DNA of 64,000 nucleotides from Sphaerolaimus hirsutus (GCA_964036195.1 OZ038451.1:25747927-25811926), one strand, 5' to 3'. Positions 1 to 10,778 are shown, counted from the stretch's first letter. Notes: generated by a model not told the origin, from the letters alone. Translations and numbers: made by a program.

Positions 1-21
1 TTCCGCGAGCAGACACAAATG

Positions 22-659
22 AGGCGTCTACTTCTAAAAGTCGACAAGTCCAAAATATGAAAATTTCGAGTTAGGCTCGGAAACGTCATCTGAGGCTACT
101 TCTGCACAATTTTTTATTTTCCATAATTTTTTTGACCTCACATGACCATATGGCAAAGTGCCAAATTTGACATTTTTGGGGGAAAATGCATAAATTTCGG
201 GCAAGCAGTCGACAAGTCCACCTAGTTTAGTGCAAGAAGTCGACAAGTCCATTCCTCCGCTTCCTTTTTTATGGGAATAAATAGCAAGAAATGTGATATG
301 TCCACTATGGACAGCTACTTCTAAAAGTCGACAAGTGCATAAATTGCCCATAAGGCAGCCTCGGTTTACCCGGGAACAAAAATGTTTGTTAGTGCAAGAA
401 GTCGACAAGTCCAATTCCCTCCCAAAAACAGTTTTGCTCTGACCGAATGGAAATTTTAGGACACCCCATTTTTCACATAAAGGTTGAGAGCAGGGGCTGA
501 AAATTTGACACTTGATTGTCAACATATGGAACTTAATGGAAAGCATGAGAGAGCCAAATTGGACACGCACCACGGGCCTGGAATTGGATCGGAAACTTAA
601 AATACGATTTACACAAAATCACATTTTGTGGACTTGTCGACTTTAAGAAGTAGAGGCCT
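22..659. mobile_element. MITE-like element with terminal inverted repeats, copy 1
   Basis: The ends at 22-57 and 622-659 are near-perfect inverted repeats of each other (gaggcgtctacttctaaaag and its counterpart ending gtagaggcctc). The interior carries several copies of a short motif, gtcgacaagtcca. A second, partly degraded copy lies at about 4380-4864. I found no clear target duplication, so the transposon superfamily is open. A 179-codon open frame on the - strand inside it is only repeat sequence. The element ends 26 bp before the first recognisable SDR exon. Confidence 0.7.
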
Positions 660-685
660 CAAACATCGACTAGGTCAATATTCAG

Positions 686-3204
686 GTGGCAACAGCGGGA
701 TCGGGGCGGCGGCGGCGCGCAAACTGGCGCACAACGATTTCGCAGTGTCACTGGCCGGCCGCAACCAGCAGCGCCTGCAACAGGTCGCCGATGAATGCTC
801 GCACATCGCGAAGTCGGACAAAGCGGTGGGTACCATGAAAACACACGATCTACATACGTGCCGGGTATAATTACATGCGTGCCGGGTCTACATGCGTGGC
901 AGGTTTACATGCGTAATGGGCCTGACCTTGTTTGTTCGAATGGCAAAAAGCGAGCGATAAGCGCAGGTGCTGACCACGAGCGGCGACGCGACCGACGACA
1001 GTCACCTGGAGTCGTTGGTGCGCCGCACCCTGGACAAGTTCGGCCGCATCGACGTGCTCGTCAACAATGCCGGCTATTTTTTTGAAGAATTTGACCCATA
1101 TGGTAAAATCGACATGGATGCATTCGACCAGACATTCAGGCTCAATGTACGAAGGTGAGCCGAGGTTACTTTAATAATTGGTGCACCGATTTATTATTTC
1201 GCAATAAAAGCATAACTGTGGTGTTTACAATTTTGTAATTACACTAGGTTGTGATCGTTTGCTTGATTAGATACTGCCAATGTGTCCATAGCAAGCTTAG
1301 TTTCCACTACCGGTTGTAAATGGCCTACATATTTACTCGAGAGTAGTGATGTAAAAGCGCTTGGCGCTAGCGCCAAAGCAAAAAGCGCCATAGTGATTCT
1401 GGCGCTTGGCGCCAATTTGATTTGGCGCCATTGGCGCTAGGGGTCGGAAATGCGCCATGGCGCTTCTGGCGCTTGGCGCCATAGTCCTGACGCTTTTTAC
1501 ATCACTACTCGGGAGTATGGCAGGTTATAAAAAAATTTAGATGAGTCTCAGAAGTGCCAAAAATGTGCCGATTACATTTTTTTAAGTTGGAGTCCAAACC
1601 AATGATATAGTATTATATATACGTGTGTATTTAGGTACTTTCCTCGAGATGCTTTAAAGTGGCTGATAGTTTTCCATTCACAGCGTAGTCAAACTGACCG
1701 ACTTGTGCGAGGAGCATCTATTCAAATCTCGGGGAAATGTGATCAATATAAGCAGTATTATGGGACGTTTGCCGGTGAGTGACGACAACAACACAACGCA
1801 AAGAGGTCATTTAAGACACAAAACTTGCAGCACACAATGCTGTTCTACGCGATGAGCAAGGCGGCACTGGACATGTACACAAAATCGCTCGCTCTGAAAT
1901 ATGCTCCTAGGGGAGTGAGGGTCAATGCAGTTTGGTTAGTGCCACATTCGTGCACCGCGGGACATAACTAGTGATGGAATTGCACCGGAGCACCAGACCA
2001 GTGCCAAGGTGTCCGCCACCGAAGCACCGGTTCTGGTGCTGTTTCATTGCAATCTTCAGAGTTCTTCCGGTCCGGTGCATATTTTTCCAGTATGGTATTG
2101 CTGCCGGTGCGCCGCGGTGCCATATTCCTAGGTGCCTTTTCCATCACAAACGAAAAAAATTTCCTTTGCTTTAGTCCAGGAGGAATCGATACCCCAATGA
2201 TCAGGGATAATCAAGATGAGACAAGGGTAAATAAATTACACCTCTTTGTAATCAAAATACCTTATTTCGTCGAAATACCCCCTTCGAAGTACCCCCTCCA
2301 TCAAAATAGCCACTATGGATAAACCCCACTCGAATTACCCCACCCACCCCAAATTGAGTGTAAAGATAAACTGGAATGATAGGTAAATGAAAAAACTTTC
2401 GGATTGTGATCCGTGATATGCACAACACACGTTAAAAACACGACCGTGTTACGTTAGAACAAGGCTTTTACATCTACATATGTACTTACCTAAAAGGTAA
2501 GTCGATAGATTGTTGCATTTACAAAACAAAAACAAATTAGAACTGGGAGTTCAAGAAATTTCTGGGGAAATAATAAACACACCCTCGAAATACCCCTCTC
2601 GTTTAACCCCTCTAAAAATGTCCACTCTGAAAAATTAACCCCCCGGGGGTATTCGAGGAAATACGGTATTAATATATAGGTCAATATGTGCATTACATGG
2701 AAAAACACCTGTCATTATAGATAAAGGCTCTGGCAGCAGTACATCCGATAGGAAGGATTGGCAGAGACACCGAGGTCAGACCCATTGACCCTGCGCACAC
2801 TAGTTTTCACACGAAATTTCGAAAACTCATAAATGAGCTTTGAACGTGTTTGAGTTTTCCACAATGAGTCATTTTAAATATCCGTCAACTGTAGTTGACG
2901 GCCATTTCATTGTAGAAAACTAAAATGCGTTCTAAGCTGATTTGTGAGTTCTCGAAGTTTCGTGTGAAAACTAGTGTGCGCAGGCACATTGTAGCCACAG
3001 AACTTGGCAGTGACTGGCCAGCGCACCTCAACGCAGGTGGCGGAGCTGATAGCCTTCCTGGCCGACAACAACAAGGCCGGCTTCATCACCGCCGCCCTGT
3101 ATTTGGTGGACGGCGGCTGTGCTGCCAACAGCGCATTCAGTGCCATGGGAACTGCAGTTACCGAGGTGGACAGCAAGGCACATTTAGATGTTTCTAGGCA
3201 GTAG
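686..3204 (+). CDS. Short-chain dehydrogenase/reductase (SDR), seven exons, 5' end not found
   Basis: An NAD(P)-dependent oxidoreductase of the classical SDR family. Exons are 686-825, 967-1154, 1684-1774, 1831-1934, 2175-2226, 2721-2774 and 3037-3204, with phases that agree throughout, giving about 265 residues to a TAG stop. Visible motifs in order are: the Rossmann glycine motif GGNSGIG (exon 1), NNAG (exon 2), the catalytic-serine region INISSIMG (exon 3), the active-site YAMSK (YxxxK, exon 4), PGGIDTPM (exon 5), and the family C-terminus GFITAALYLVDGG (exon 7). Family members are usually 245-280 residues, so only a few N-terminal residues (the first beta strand and start codon) are missing. 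They should lie upstream, beyond the MITE at 22-659. The substrate cannot be told. Introns hold a hAT MITE (1344-1507) and two inverted-repeat elements. The gene is convergent with the sulfatase gene. Confidence 0.88.
1344..1507. mobile_element. hAT-type MITE, family C (TAGTGATGTAAAA ends)
   Basis: It begins TAGTGATGTAAAAGCGC and ends in the inverted counterpart TTTTTACATCACTA. It is flanked by the 8-bp repeats CTCGAGAG (1336-1343) and CTCGGGAG (1508-1515), one mismatch apart. An 8-bp duplication with T-A...T-A ends is typical of hAT. The interior is a string of GGCGCC/GCGCCA palindromes. It lies in SDR intron 2. Other copies are at 5401-5610, 6648-7701 and 59931-60219. Confidence 0.85.
1968..2160. 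repeat. Partial GGTGC-rich element starting TAGTGATGGAA
   Basis: The segment starts with TAGTGATGGAATTGCACCGG, related to the family C and 8872-9071 element ends, followed by imperfect GCACCGG/CCGGTGC repeats. No matching right end or target duplication was found. It lies in SDR intron 4. Confidence 0.35.
2258..2668. mobile_element. Inverted-repeat element, family D (ACCGTATTTCCTCGAA ends), TA-flanked
   Basis: The left end TACCTTATTTCGTCGAAATA and the right end attcgaggaaatacggta are inverted copies. Runs of CCCC inside face GGGG runs at the other end. If TA is the target duplication, as the copies at 10268-10778 and 47814-48178 suggest, this is a TA-targeting MITE. It lies in SDR intron 5. 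Confidence 0.6.
2784..2987. repeat. Inverted-repeat MITE with GCGCACACTAGTTTTC ends
   Basis: The arm around 2787-2830 (GCGCACACTAGTTTTCACAC...) is repeated in inverse at about 2938-2983. It fills most of the 262-bp last intron of the SDR gene. The ends resemble the GGGCCCACACACGCTAGTT family seen at 35972-36340 and 42320-42482. Confidence 0.6.
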
Positions 3205-3624
3205 GACTTGAAAAACCCGGTCAGGTCAGGTGGAAGTGTCAAAACACGGTAGACCTTTACAAGTGATAAAAATCGGATAATTTTCACTACTAATTACACG
3301 ATTGTGTTGGCCCTGAAACTTTGATATCAAAATGCTTAGCTCTGTAGTGCACCTCGATGATAATTTGACAATCGCAATTTTAGTGAACAGTTGACTCCCA
3401 CAATTGCAAAATGAAATTTTGCAATGCAATCTAGGAATGAACCACCCTGTAATTACATGTAACGCAAATGGCATACCATAAATCGAATATTTATACGGCT
3501 TGGTGTAGGCATATAGGTTATTCAATTCGCTTATCAGCCTAAGAAACAAAAACTCGCCTCTCCAAATGCGCATAGCAGAACCGCGCAGTCGCCCAACGAC
3601 AAGCAACCCAACCAAATAAGATAA

Positions 3625-6600
3625 TCAAAATCTAAATACCGCGCGGCAGCGAACAGACGCCTCAAACACAGCAAAACAAGTCAAGCAAAACAAGCCCAAA
3701 GTCACCCCATTTCGCACCTGATTCCGTCCGCACGGCGCGGCGTACTGGGGCTGGGCGCAGGCGCGCTGTATGCGCAGCTCCTTGCTGAACCGGTCGCGCT
3801 GCGTGGACAGCCGCTCGCGCAGACGGGCCAGCTGGGGCATCTTGCTGATGACGTGTGGGCAAAGTGGGGAAATTGTGAAGTTTTGTGATAAATGCATGCG
3901 CCAGCTGCAAGTTTTGCACCTTGCCAAAGCGACAATAGGTTACAATTTTACTGACAGGTGAGCAGACAAACAATTGACAAGCCAGGTGACAAGTTACTTG
4001 TCGGCGACATTTTTATAGTATTTATCGCCAAAATCTGACAATTTCAGTTCACTTGACTTTTCTTATCACTTGTATGCACAAGGCATGTACCGCATGCGCA
4101 TGTGCTCATGCACTGCACCACTGATTCCACACGGAAACCAAAAAGGCACCGTCTCACCCTCTCTCAATCAGCAAGGTGTCTCTCCACTTGTCGTCAAATT
4201 CTTGGGGGGCGGCGCGGCCGAACAGCAGCGGCAACACCGACCGCCCGTCCATGTGCTGGGGCGGCCGCACGCCGCCCATGTCCAGAATAGTGGGCGCCAA
4301 GTCGAGATTTGACACTGGTTCAGTGATTCTGGAAGGACGGAGTGTGTTGAAGTGTCCACGCTGAAATCTAAAACCAACTGAGACGTCCAATTCAGTATTC
4401 GTTATTTTCCCACACATTTTTCATTATTTTCCATATTTTTTTTTACCTCACATGCCTATATACGATAGTGTCAAATTAGACATTTTTTGGGAAAAATAAA
4501 AAAAAATTGGGCAAAAAGTCGACAAGTCCACTTAGTTTTGGGTTAGAAGTCGAAAAGTCCATTTCCGCATTATTTTTTTGTTGGGAAAAAAGCAAGAAAT
4601 GTGATAAGTCCACTGTGGACACCGATTTCTAAAAGTCGACAAGTCCATCAATTGCCCATAAGGTAGCCTCGTTTTTCACATATAGGTTGAGAGCAGGGAC
4701 TGAAAATTGTCACTTTATTGTCAACATATGGAACTTAATGGAAAGCATGAGAAAGCCAAATTGAAAAAGCACCACATGGACCGTGAATTGGGTCTGAAAC
4801 TTAAAATGCGATTTAATCAAAATCGCATTTTGTGGACTTGTCGACTTTTAGAATTAGACGCCTCAACTGTAGATCGGACGGACTTACGTGATTCCTCTGG
4901 GCACATTTGGCCCCCTGATGATGTACGGCACTCGCAGATCGAAATCGTAAGGCATGTTCTTGCCCTTGATCAGCCCAAATTGCCCCAAATGGTATCCATG
5001 ATCGGATGTGAAAATGATGTAGGTGTTCGACAGCAGTCGCATGCGACGCAGTTCAGAAACTAGCTGAAATGAAAACAGGCACTCAAAGTGGGCGGAGTTA
5101 CAAATCGGTTTCACTTAGGACACACCCTGTGAACACCGTCATCAACTGACAGCAAAGTTTGCAGTCTGCGCCGGTGCAGCAAGTCAGTGAAGGCTATGTG
5201 CACTGGTTCCATTTTGCCCGTGCGCTTAATAGGAGATGGCGTTAGGGACGGAAATTGTGAATCAAGAACTGGTGCCGATTTCACAAGTGAACAAGTGACA
5301 AGAAAAGTGGTAAGTGTTACGTTAAGTGGTGAATGTTAGGTAAGTCAAGCGGCAAGTAAACCTATAAGTGTGGAGTAAATTTCTCAATGTCACTTCGAAG
5401 TAGTGATGAAAAACTTGTCACTTGGAAGTGGTGATGAAAAAGTGCCAGAAAAAGAGCACCATACGCCTATGGTGCCATGGCTTTCAGAAAGAGGGCGCCA
5501 GGTGACAAGGAAAGTCGCAGAAAAGTAGCGCCAAGCAGCAATGGCGCCATGGCGATACGCCCTTTGGCGCCCTCAAATGGCGCCAGCGCCGCGGCGCCAT
5601 TTCATCACTACTTGCAAGTTTACTCGTCACTTGGGTTGCCATTTATAGGTTTCAGTACTAAATACTTATCACATTTCTTGACACTCGTCCACTTACGGAA
5701 TTGACCCAGTAAAAAAAAACCCACTCTCAACAGCCACATTTTGTCAGGGTTCGGCGCATAATTGTACGCAGGCGTTCTGTGACTTTTAGACGTGCCAAAA
5801 ACGGACATCTTCTCATCAAATTCAGGCCCAAAATGCTTGGAATATTGAGGGGCGGGGTCTTCGGGTCCATGCGGCGCCGGATAGCTCAAAACCAACAAAA
5901 ATGGCTTTTTATCTCTTCTGTGGTGGTAGTGATGTGTCTGCAAGTGCGCAGATAAGATGAACGCCAGTGACCGAAAAAAATATTGAACACAAAAGTGAAT
6001 GAAGAAGCCAACCTGTACAAAATTGATGCTATCATTTGTGATAACATCGGTGAAATAGTCCTGGCCATACTCATTTCCATGATGAATGGCCTGGCCATTG
6101 AAATTGACTGAATAATTATAAAATCGAGAATTTCTGATCAGACCCATCCACGTGTCCCAGCCTTTTGGAATGTGCCGCCCATTGTACCTGTTTAGGTATT
6201 TTCCGAAATACCCAGTTGTGTAACCAGCATTTTGCAAGTACACTGCGAAAGTCCGCTCTTCGTGGACTTGCCTGCGTAATATGGACATGAAATCATTGAC
6301 CGGCAAGTGAAATTTTCCCATATGGAATCTATGTAGATTGTAGGCCACTCCCACACCCTGTAAAGTGTCTATCAGTGTCAAAAATCATGTAAAATACCGT
6401 GTAACACGTCAATTTTGTTTTACTGGATGGTTGACATTTTATTTTACATTCTACGGGGTATTTTGCAGGGTCTGGGAGTGGCACCTGCGACACCGCCAGA
6501 CACTGTACGGTAAGTAAAGTGTCAAACGTCATGCAAGATGTCAATCATACCAAAAAAAAAGAGAAATTTATTACTGAAATTTGCATGACAATCGACAATT

Positions 6601-8496
6601 TACTTTCATTTGCATGACAACAATTGACACTTTCACTGACATTTGACTAGTGATGTAAAAAGCGCCATACTTTTGGCGCCAAGCGCCAAAAGCGCCATGG
6701 CGCTTTTGGGATGCGAGCGCCAAGCGCCAATGGCGCCACAGCAAAATAGCGCCAAGCGCCAAAAGCGCCATGGCGCTTTTCTAGACCACGGCGCCAAGCG
6801 CTAATGGCGCCAGAAGATGTTGGCGCCAAGCGCCAACAGCGCCAGCGCCAAAAAAATTGCTGCTCATAAAGTGCACTAGTTAACAACGCTACCCAGTGTT
6901 GTATACACATACCGTATTTCCTCGAAATACCCCCAGGGGGTTTATTTTTTCAGAGTGGAAATTTTGAGAGAAAAACGTGAAAAATGCAACAATAACCACT
7001 ATTTATAAGTTTTTACAGCCTTATATAAGGATGTAGATGTTATAAACGATGTTCTAACGTAACACAGTAAGTGTTTTAAACGTCTGTTATGCATTTCCGG
7101 GACCACAAATACATAGTGCCCATTTTGAGGGGGGGTATTTCGAGGGGGGGGGGTATTTCGAGGAAATATGGTACACGGTATTTACTTCATTCCGGCCTAG
7201 TACATTGCACATACCAACAATACAACATCATTTTCAACATAATGCAACACTATGTATTTGAACATCGCTCCTGAGCTAGCTTTGAATTGGGATGGGAACC
7301 ATTAGGCCCATTATTTGGGAATTTTTTTAAATATCCTTGCAATTGCATGGACATAGTTTACAAAATTAGTAAATAGATGGTTTGTTCTTCATGGAATACA
7401 CTTACAGTCACACATTTTCTTATGTAAATTATGCACACAAGGTCTTTTTTTATAAAATAATGATAAATTTTTTGAACTTCTTGGCGCTTTTTTGGCGCTT
7501 TTTAAAACGCTAGCGCCAAGCGCCAATGGCGCCACGGCATCATAGCGCCAAGCGCCAAAAGCGCCATGGCGCTTTTCCGTAGCACAGCGCCAAGCGCCAA
7601 TGGCGCCACAGCAAAAAGGCGCCAAGCGCCAAAAGCGCCATGGCGCTTTTTGCTTTGGCGCTAGCGCCAGGCGCCAGCGCCATGGCGCTTTTACATCACT
7701 ACATTTGACACTTTACTTTCCGCTTTACAGGGTCCGGGATGGCACCAACGAACACCGAAACCCACTTCCAATGACTGCCGGAACAATTCAAGTTGTTCGA
7801 GTGCACGTGGTGGTTGTGCACGTACATGCCGGTGAGCAGCGACGACCGGCTGGGGCAGCAGATGGGCGTGGTCACGAACGCGTTGGCCAAGTCGGCGCCG
7901 CGGCGCAACAGCCACCTGCGCAGCTTCGCCATGTGGTCCAGCGAGCCTGCGCGTAGTAGAAAATGGGCGGTGCACATTTGGTTTGTAGGATAAATAGACC
8001 CAGGTGCCCAAGCCCTGAAAAATAGCCTGTATGTGTCAAATGTCATGCAAAGTGTCAATGTAAAATGTCTAATTTTATCTTTTGTCACTGAAGATCGACG
8101 TGCTTCGTGACATCGAACAGGACTTGTTAAACTTGTATTTAGACTTCTTGCTCCGGATTATGACCAGTCACCACGAAAAATACAACACCCCGCCGCGGGC
8201 AGGCGTACATGTCCACACGCAGCAGCTAGACCTGGTACCAGTTCCACAAATTGAGAAGTAAAATGGCAAATGCGAAATGAAATGGCAAGTAAATTGGCAA
8301 AAGCGAAGTAAAAATAAAAAAAAAGTTATCTCCCTTCGCTTACTTAGCATTTCCATCTTACTTCTCACCTCTCAATTTGCGGAACTGGCTCCAGATACAC
8401 TAACCAAGCATGACATCCTGGTCATCGGTCATTATCAGCACAATGTTTGGTCGACCGTCGCGCACCGGTCTAAACACGTCGTCATATTCACGCCGT
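3625..8496 (-). CDS. Sulf1: Extracellular heparan sulfate 6-O-endosulfatase (SULF1/SULF2-like), partial
   Basis: SULF enzymes are secreted or cell-surface sulfatases that remove 6-O-sulfate from heparan sulfate. Exons in transcript order are 8405-8496, 7766-7946, 6013-6271, 5725-5937, 5126-5224, 4888-5063, 4158-4328 and 3718-3844, and phases agree at every junction. Exon 1 seen carries [13 protein letters not shown] (metal-binding DD). Exon 2 carries [12 protein letters not shown], the sulfatase signature whose cysteine becomes formylglycine. Exon 3 carries [11 protein letters not shown] and [10 protein letters not shown], exon 4 has [14 protein letters not shown], exon 6 has [12 protein letters not shown], and exon 7 has [13 protein letters not shown] and [11 protein letters not shown]. 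These follow SULF rather than lysosomal GlcNAc-6-sulfatase. The signal-peptide exon upstream of 8496 was not found. After 3718 the frame reads on to a stop at 3625 without the long basic domain and C-terminal half of SULF, and the SDR gene begins 420 bp further on, so this copy looks catalytic-domain only. About 440 codons are recognised against about 870 in vertebrate SULFs. Confidence 0.85.
4380..4864. mobile_element. MITE-like element, copy 2 of the 22-659 family
   Basis: The sequence from about 4410 follows the 22-659 element closely (gtcgacaagtcc motifs, the ggaaagcatgaga segment) and ends in the same terminal repeat, ...gacttgtcgacttttag...gacgcctc at 4864. The left end is degraded. It lies in a SULF intron and ends only 17 bp beyond the splice donor hexamer (4882-4887) of the 4888-5063 exon. 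Confidence 0.65.
5401..5610. mobile_element. hAT-type MITE related to family C (TAGTGATGAAA ends)
   Basis: It starts TAGTGATGAAAAAC and ends CATTTCATCACTA. The flanks CTTCGAAG (5393-5400) and CTTGCAAG (5611-5618) are an 8-bp duplication with one mismatch. The interior has the same GGCGCC-rich composition as family C. It lies in a SULF intron. Confidence 0.75.
6342..6484. mobile_element. Palindromic MITE, family M copy
   Basis: The left end GCCACTCCCACACCCTGTAA and the right end TTGCAGGGTCTGGGAGTGGCAC are inverted copies. The interior consists of TGTCAAAAATCATGTAAAAT-like repeats in both orientations. It belongs to the family whose copy at 32064-32248 is an exact intron. Here it lies inside a larger SULF intron, about 70 bp upstream (in transcript sense) of the exon at 6013-6271. 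Confidence 0.7.
6648..7701. mobile_element. hAT-type element, family C, 1.05 kb, itself carrying a family D insert
   Basis: It has TAGTGATGTAAAAAGCGCC at the left, GCGCTTTTACATCACTA at the right, and a perfect 8-bp target duplication CATTTGAC at 6640-6647 and 7702-7709. Both ends are GGCGCC-palindrome arrays. The middle includes a family D element (6910-7173), giving three nested levels with the surrounding family M copy. Confidence 0.85.
6910..7173. mobile_element. Family D inverted-repeat element (TACCGTATTTCCTCG ends)
   Basis: TACCGTATTTCCTCGAAATA at the left is mirrored by ttcgaggaaatatggta at the right, with inner CCCC...GGGG blocks. It is inserted within the hAT element at 6648-7701. 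Confidence 0.6.
8228..8394. repeat. Inverted-repeat MITE, family N
   Basis: CTGGTACCAGTTCCACAAAT at the left is mirrored by AATTTGCGGAACTGGCTCCA at the right. The interior has AAGTAAAATGGCAA repeats facing their reverse complement. It fills the start of a SULF intron, about 10 bp after the donor of the 8405-8496 exon. A longer relative lies at 41472-41938. Confidence 0.55.
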
Positions 8497-8871
8497 CTGG
8501 GAAATGAATATGTTACTAATTAAGAAGTGATAGTGGAATTTCGATGAGAAAATTCTAAGAACAATTTTGCGCGCTAACCCAAATGCAAAATTGAAATTGT
8601 GAAGTAGAATAGAAACGAGCGGCAAGAGCCAGATGCAAAATTGAAGCCGCCTGCACATCGCGGTGAATTTTGCCTTGAATAGTGATTAAGTAGAGTAGAA
8701 TCTTCGACGAGAATCTTACACAATGAAAAAAATTGCAGCCAAGTGATTCACATAATTTTACACGATTTTCAGTGCCGCATGGAAAGTGAAGGTCGCATAA
8801 TCGAAAATGCTCAGAGCGTTAAGCGACCACTTCTCAGCGGGTGTCGGCTGAGCCCCGTATACATAAATACC

Positions 8872-9071
8872 TAGTGATGGAAATACGCCAATGGTAGTGG
8901 CGTGATTGCGTTATTAAAAAATGGCGTTAGAAGCAAAATGACGCCAGATGAATAGTGAATGGATGAATAGTAGTTGGGTATCTGCAACACACGAACAAGC
9001 GCCCACGTCACAAATCGTGTGAGCAGTCTTCAAAAATGATGCCACTCAGAAATTGCACGATTCCATCACTA
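8872..9071. repeat. Inverted-repeat element with TAGTGATGGAA ends
   Basis: It starts TAGTGATGGAAATACG and ends CGATTCCATCACTA. The ends are family C-like, but the flanks do not show an 8-bp duplication, so the insertion cannot be proved. Confidence 0.5.
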
Positions 9072-9895
9072 GCATCGTATACGCACAATGGCAAATCCTT
9101 GGCACTAGAATACACGTTTAAGTATGTATGTGTGTACATAAACGTGTATTCCCTCAACTAATACGGGCCATTAATAGCCAGAACAATTTCGACCCAAAAG
9201 TGCCGAGAAAGTGATCGGGAGCACACCGCATCATAAATCATGGGCGCCCGGTTGTCCAGGTAGACTCTGCAAACAGCTGTTGACTCATCCGCACCTATGA
9301 CTGACGGTGGCAAACGTGTGGATAAGTTTTTTTTAAAGGTTTTTAAAAAAATGACTTTTCGACATTTTTTTCTGAAAATGGTTTTTATTTTTTGGGTATT
9401 TTTATGTTTTCTGGTAAATTTGAATTTGGTATTTTTTTGCATTTTAAATAAAAAATACTGAAAAAATAAAAATTTTTAAAAGTTCTGAATGCCAAAATTT
9501 TTTTTGAAAAAATTATAGATTTTTGGGTTTTTATTGCAGAGATATAATTAAAGTTTGAAACAGTTTTCGAATTTTCGTTTGCCATCATAACTACGATACG
9601 AGTGGAGGCGCGCAGACAATGGCACAAAAAACTCCAAAGAAATGTCATTCTACATAAAAATGCTCACGATCATGTGAGATTGAACGAGTGTTGGCACCGG
9701 TACAAAAACACCTTTACCGGGTATTATTCGCAGATAACAAAACAGGCAAGCACCATGTGTATCTACATAGAACACAAGAACATGATCCACCGCTGTGTTC
9801 AGCTAAAGATTGGCTTTTCTCGGCATGTTGGTGGTTTGTAAATTGTTCATTTTTCTGTTTTTTGGGTGTCGCGAAAAACATCCGGAAAATTGTGA

Positions 9896-10088
9896 TATAC
9901 TCCAGCGACATTACACCTTACAATGAAATCTACCATATCCCATCTGAATAAAAGAACTAACATAACATTTTTTTCATCATATTTATCAAATGGCTTTGAT
10001 AAACATGATGAAGAAATGTTATGTTAGTTCTTTTATTCAGATGGGATATGGTAGATTTCATTGTAAGGTGTAATGTCGCTGGAGTATA
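9896..10088. repeat. Near-perfect long hairpin (about 95-bp arms, 4-base loop)
   Basis: The arm 9896-9990 and the arm 9995-10088 are reverse complements with almost no mismatches, separated by TGGC. The ends read TATACTCCAGCGACATTACA and its inverse. They resemble the TATACTCGGCGGACC ends of elements at 34632-34817 and 52581-52835, so it may be a foldback MITE of that family with TA at the borders. A transcript of it would form a dsRNA or microRNA-precursor-like hairpin. Confidence 0.8.
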
Positions 10089-10267
10089 CGAGCTTACTTT
10101 GAATACAACGAATTTTTGGAAGAATCTTTTTTTAATTAACAATTGTTTTTGAATTTTAATCGCAAGGGATATCGTTGATCGAGTGCAGTCACTGCAGCCA
10201 GCATGTAGTACAATCCCGGTGGTTCCGATATGGGAGAAACATAACTGCATTAACGAATTTTTTTACA

Positions 10268-10778
10268 TACCGTATTACCTCCAATTACCCCCATGGGGGT
10301 TTATTATTTCGCCAGCAAAATTTGCGATGGGGGGGGTAATTCGAGGGGGGGATTTATTATTTCGTCAGAAATTTCCATGAAATTCATAGTTAAGAATACG
10401 CTTTTTCTTACACAAAGACGGTAATATACGTGAGAAAATAGGTTATATTGGGGCTATAGAAGTACATCTGTACACAAATGAGCGTATAAGTGTAACTGCG
10501 ATGCAAATAAGCAGAGTTGGAAAAACGTATTTACGTTTACCTGAAATACCTGGTTATTCGGGTATTTATATTTACGTTTTCTAAAAATACCTGTATTTGT
10601 ACAACTCTGCAAATAAGTGGTAATGAATACATCATGTACATTGCATACATGATGTACATCATTCCGGAAGGGGGGTATTTCGAGGGGGGGTTTATTATTT
10701 CCCCAGCCCATTTTGACGGGGGGTTAATTCGAGGGGGGTAAATTCAAGGGGGGGGGGGTAATTCGAGGTAATACGGTA
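10268..10778. mobile_element. Family D element (TACCGTATTACCTC ends), TA-flanked
   Basis: TACCGTATTACCTCCAATTA at the left is mirrored by attcgaggtaatacggta at the right, with TA at each border. Inner blocks alternate C-runs and G-runs (ccccatgggggttt, gggggggtaattcgagg). It contains a complete small hAT insertion at 10512-10609. Confidence 0.65.
10512..10609. mobile_element. 98-bp hAT-type MITE, family P (CAGAGTTG ends)
   Basis: CAGAGTTGGAAAAACGTATT at the left is mirrored by ...TACAACTCTG at the right. A perfect 8-bp target duplication CAAATAAG is at 10504-10511 and 10610-10617. A related AACGTATTTACG-rich segment occurs at about 34960-35140. Confidence 0.8.

Larger units (their letters stand above)
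6491..7746. mobile_element. Family M MITE interrupted by a hAT element
   Basis: The left part (CACCGCCAGACACTGTACGG, then aaagtgtcaaacgtcatgc) and the right part (cactttactttccgctttac, AGGGTCCGGGATGGCACC) are the two ends of one family M copy. They are separated by the hAT element at 6648-7701, whose 8-bp duplication CATTTGAC lies within family M sequence. The right end is about 20 bp inside the SULF intron that begins after the 7766-7946 exon. Confidence 0.6.

Noticed and set aside
34..573. 179-codon open frame on the - strand
   Set aside because: It lies wholly inside a MITE-like repeat and resembles no protein.
3625..8496. Lysosomal N-acetylglucosamine-6-sulfatase
   Set aside because: The signature CCPSRSS is shared, but the blocks [31 protein letters not shown] and [11 protein letters not shown] follow SULF1/SULF2.
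8872..9071. Proven hAT insertion
   Set aside because: The ends are right, but the flanks do not share 8 bp, so it is listed only as an inverted repeat.
9158..9305. Possible exon on the - strand
   Set aside because: The frame is open, but there is no recognised similarity and no acceptor or donor that fits a neighbouring exon.
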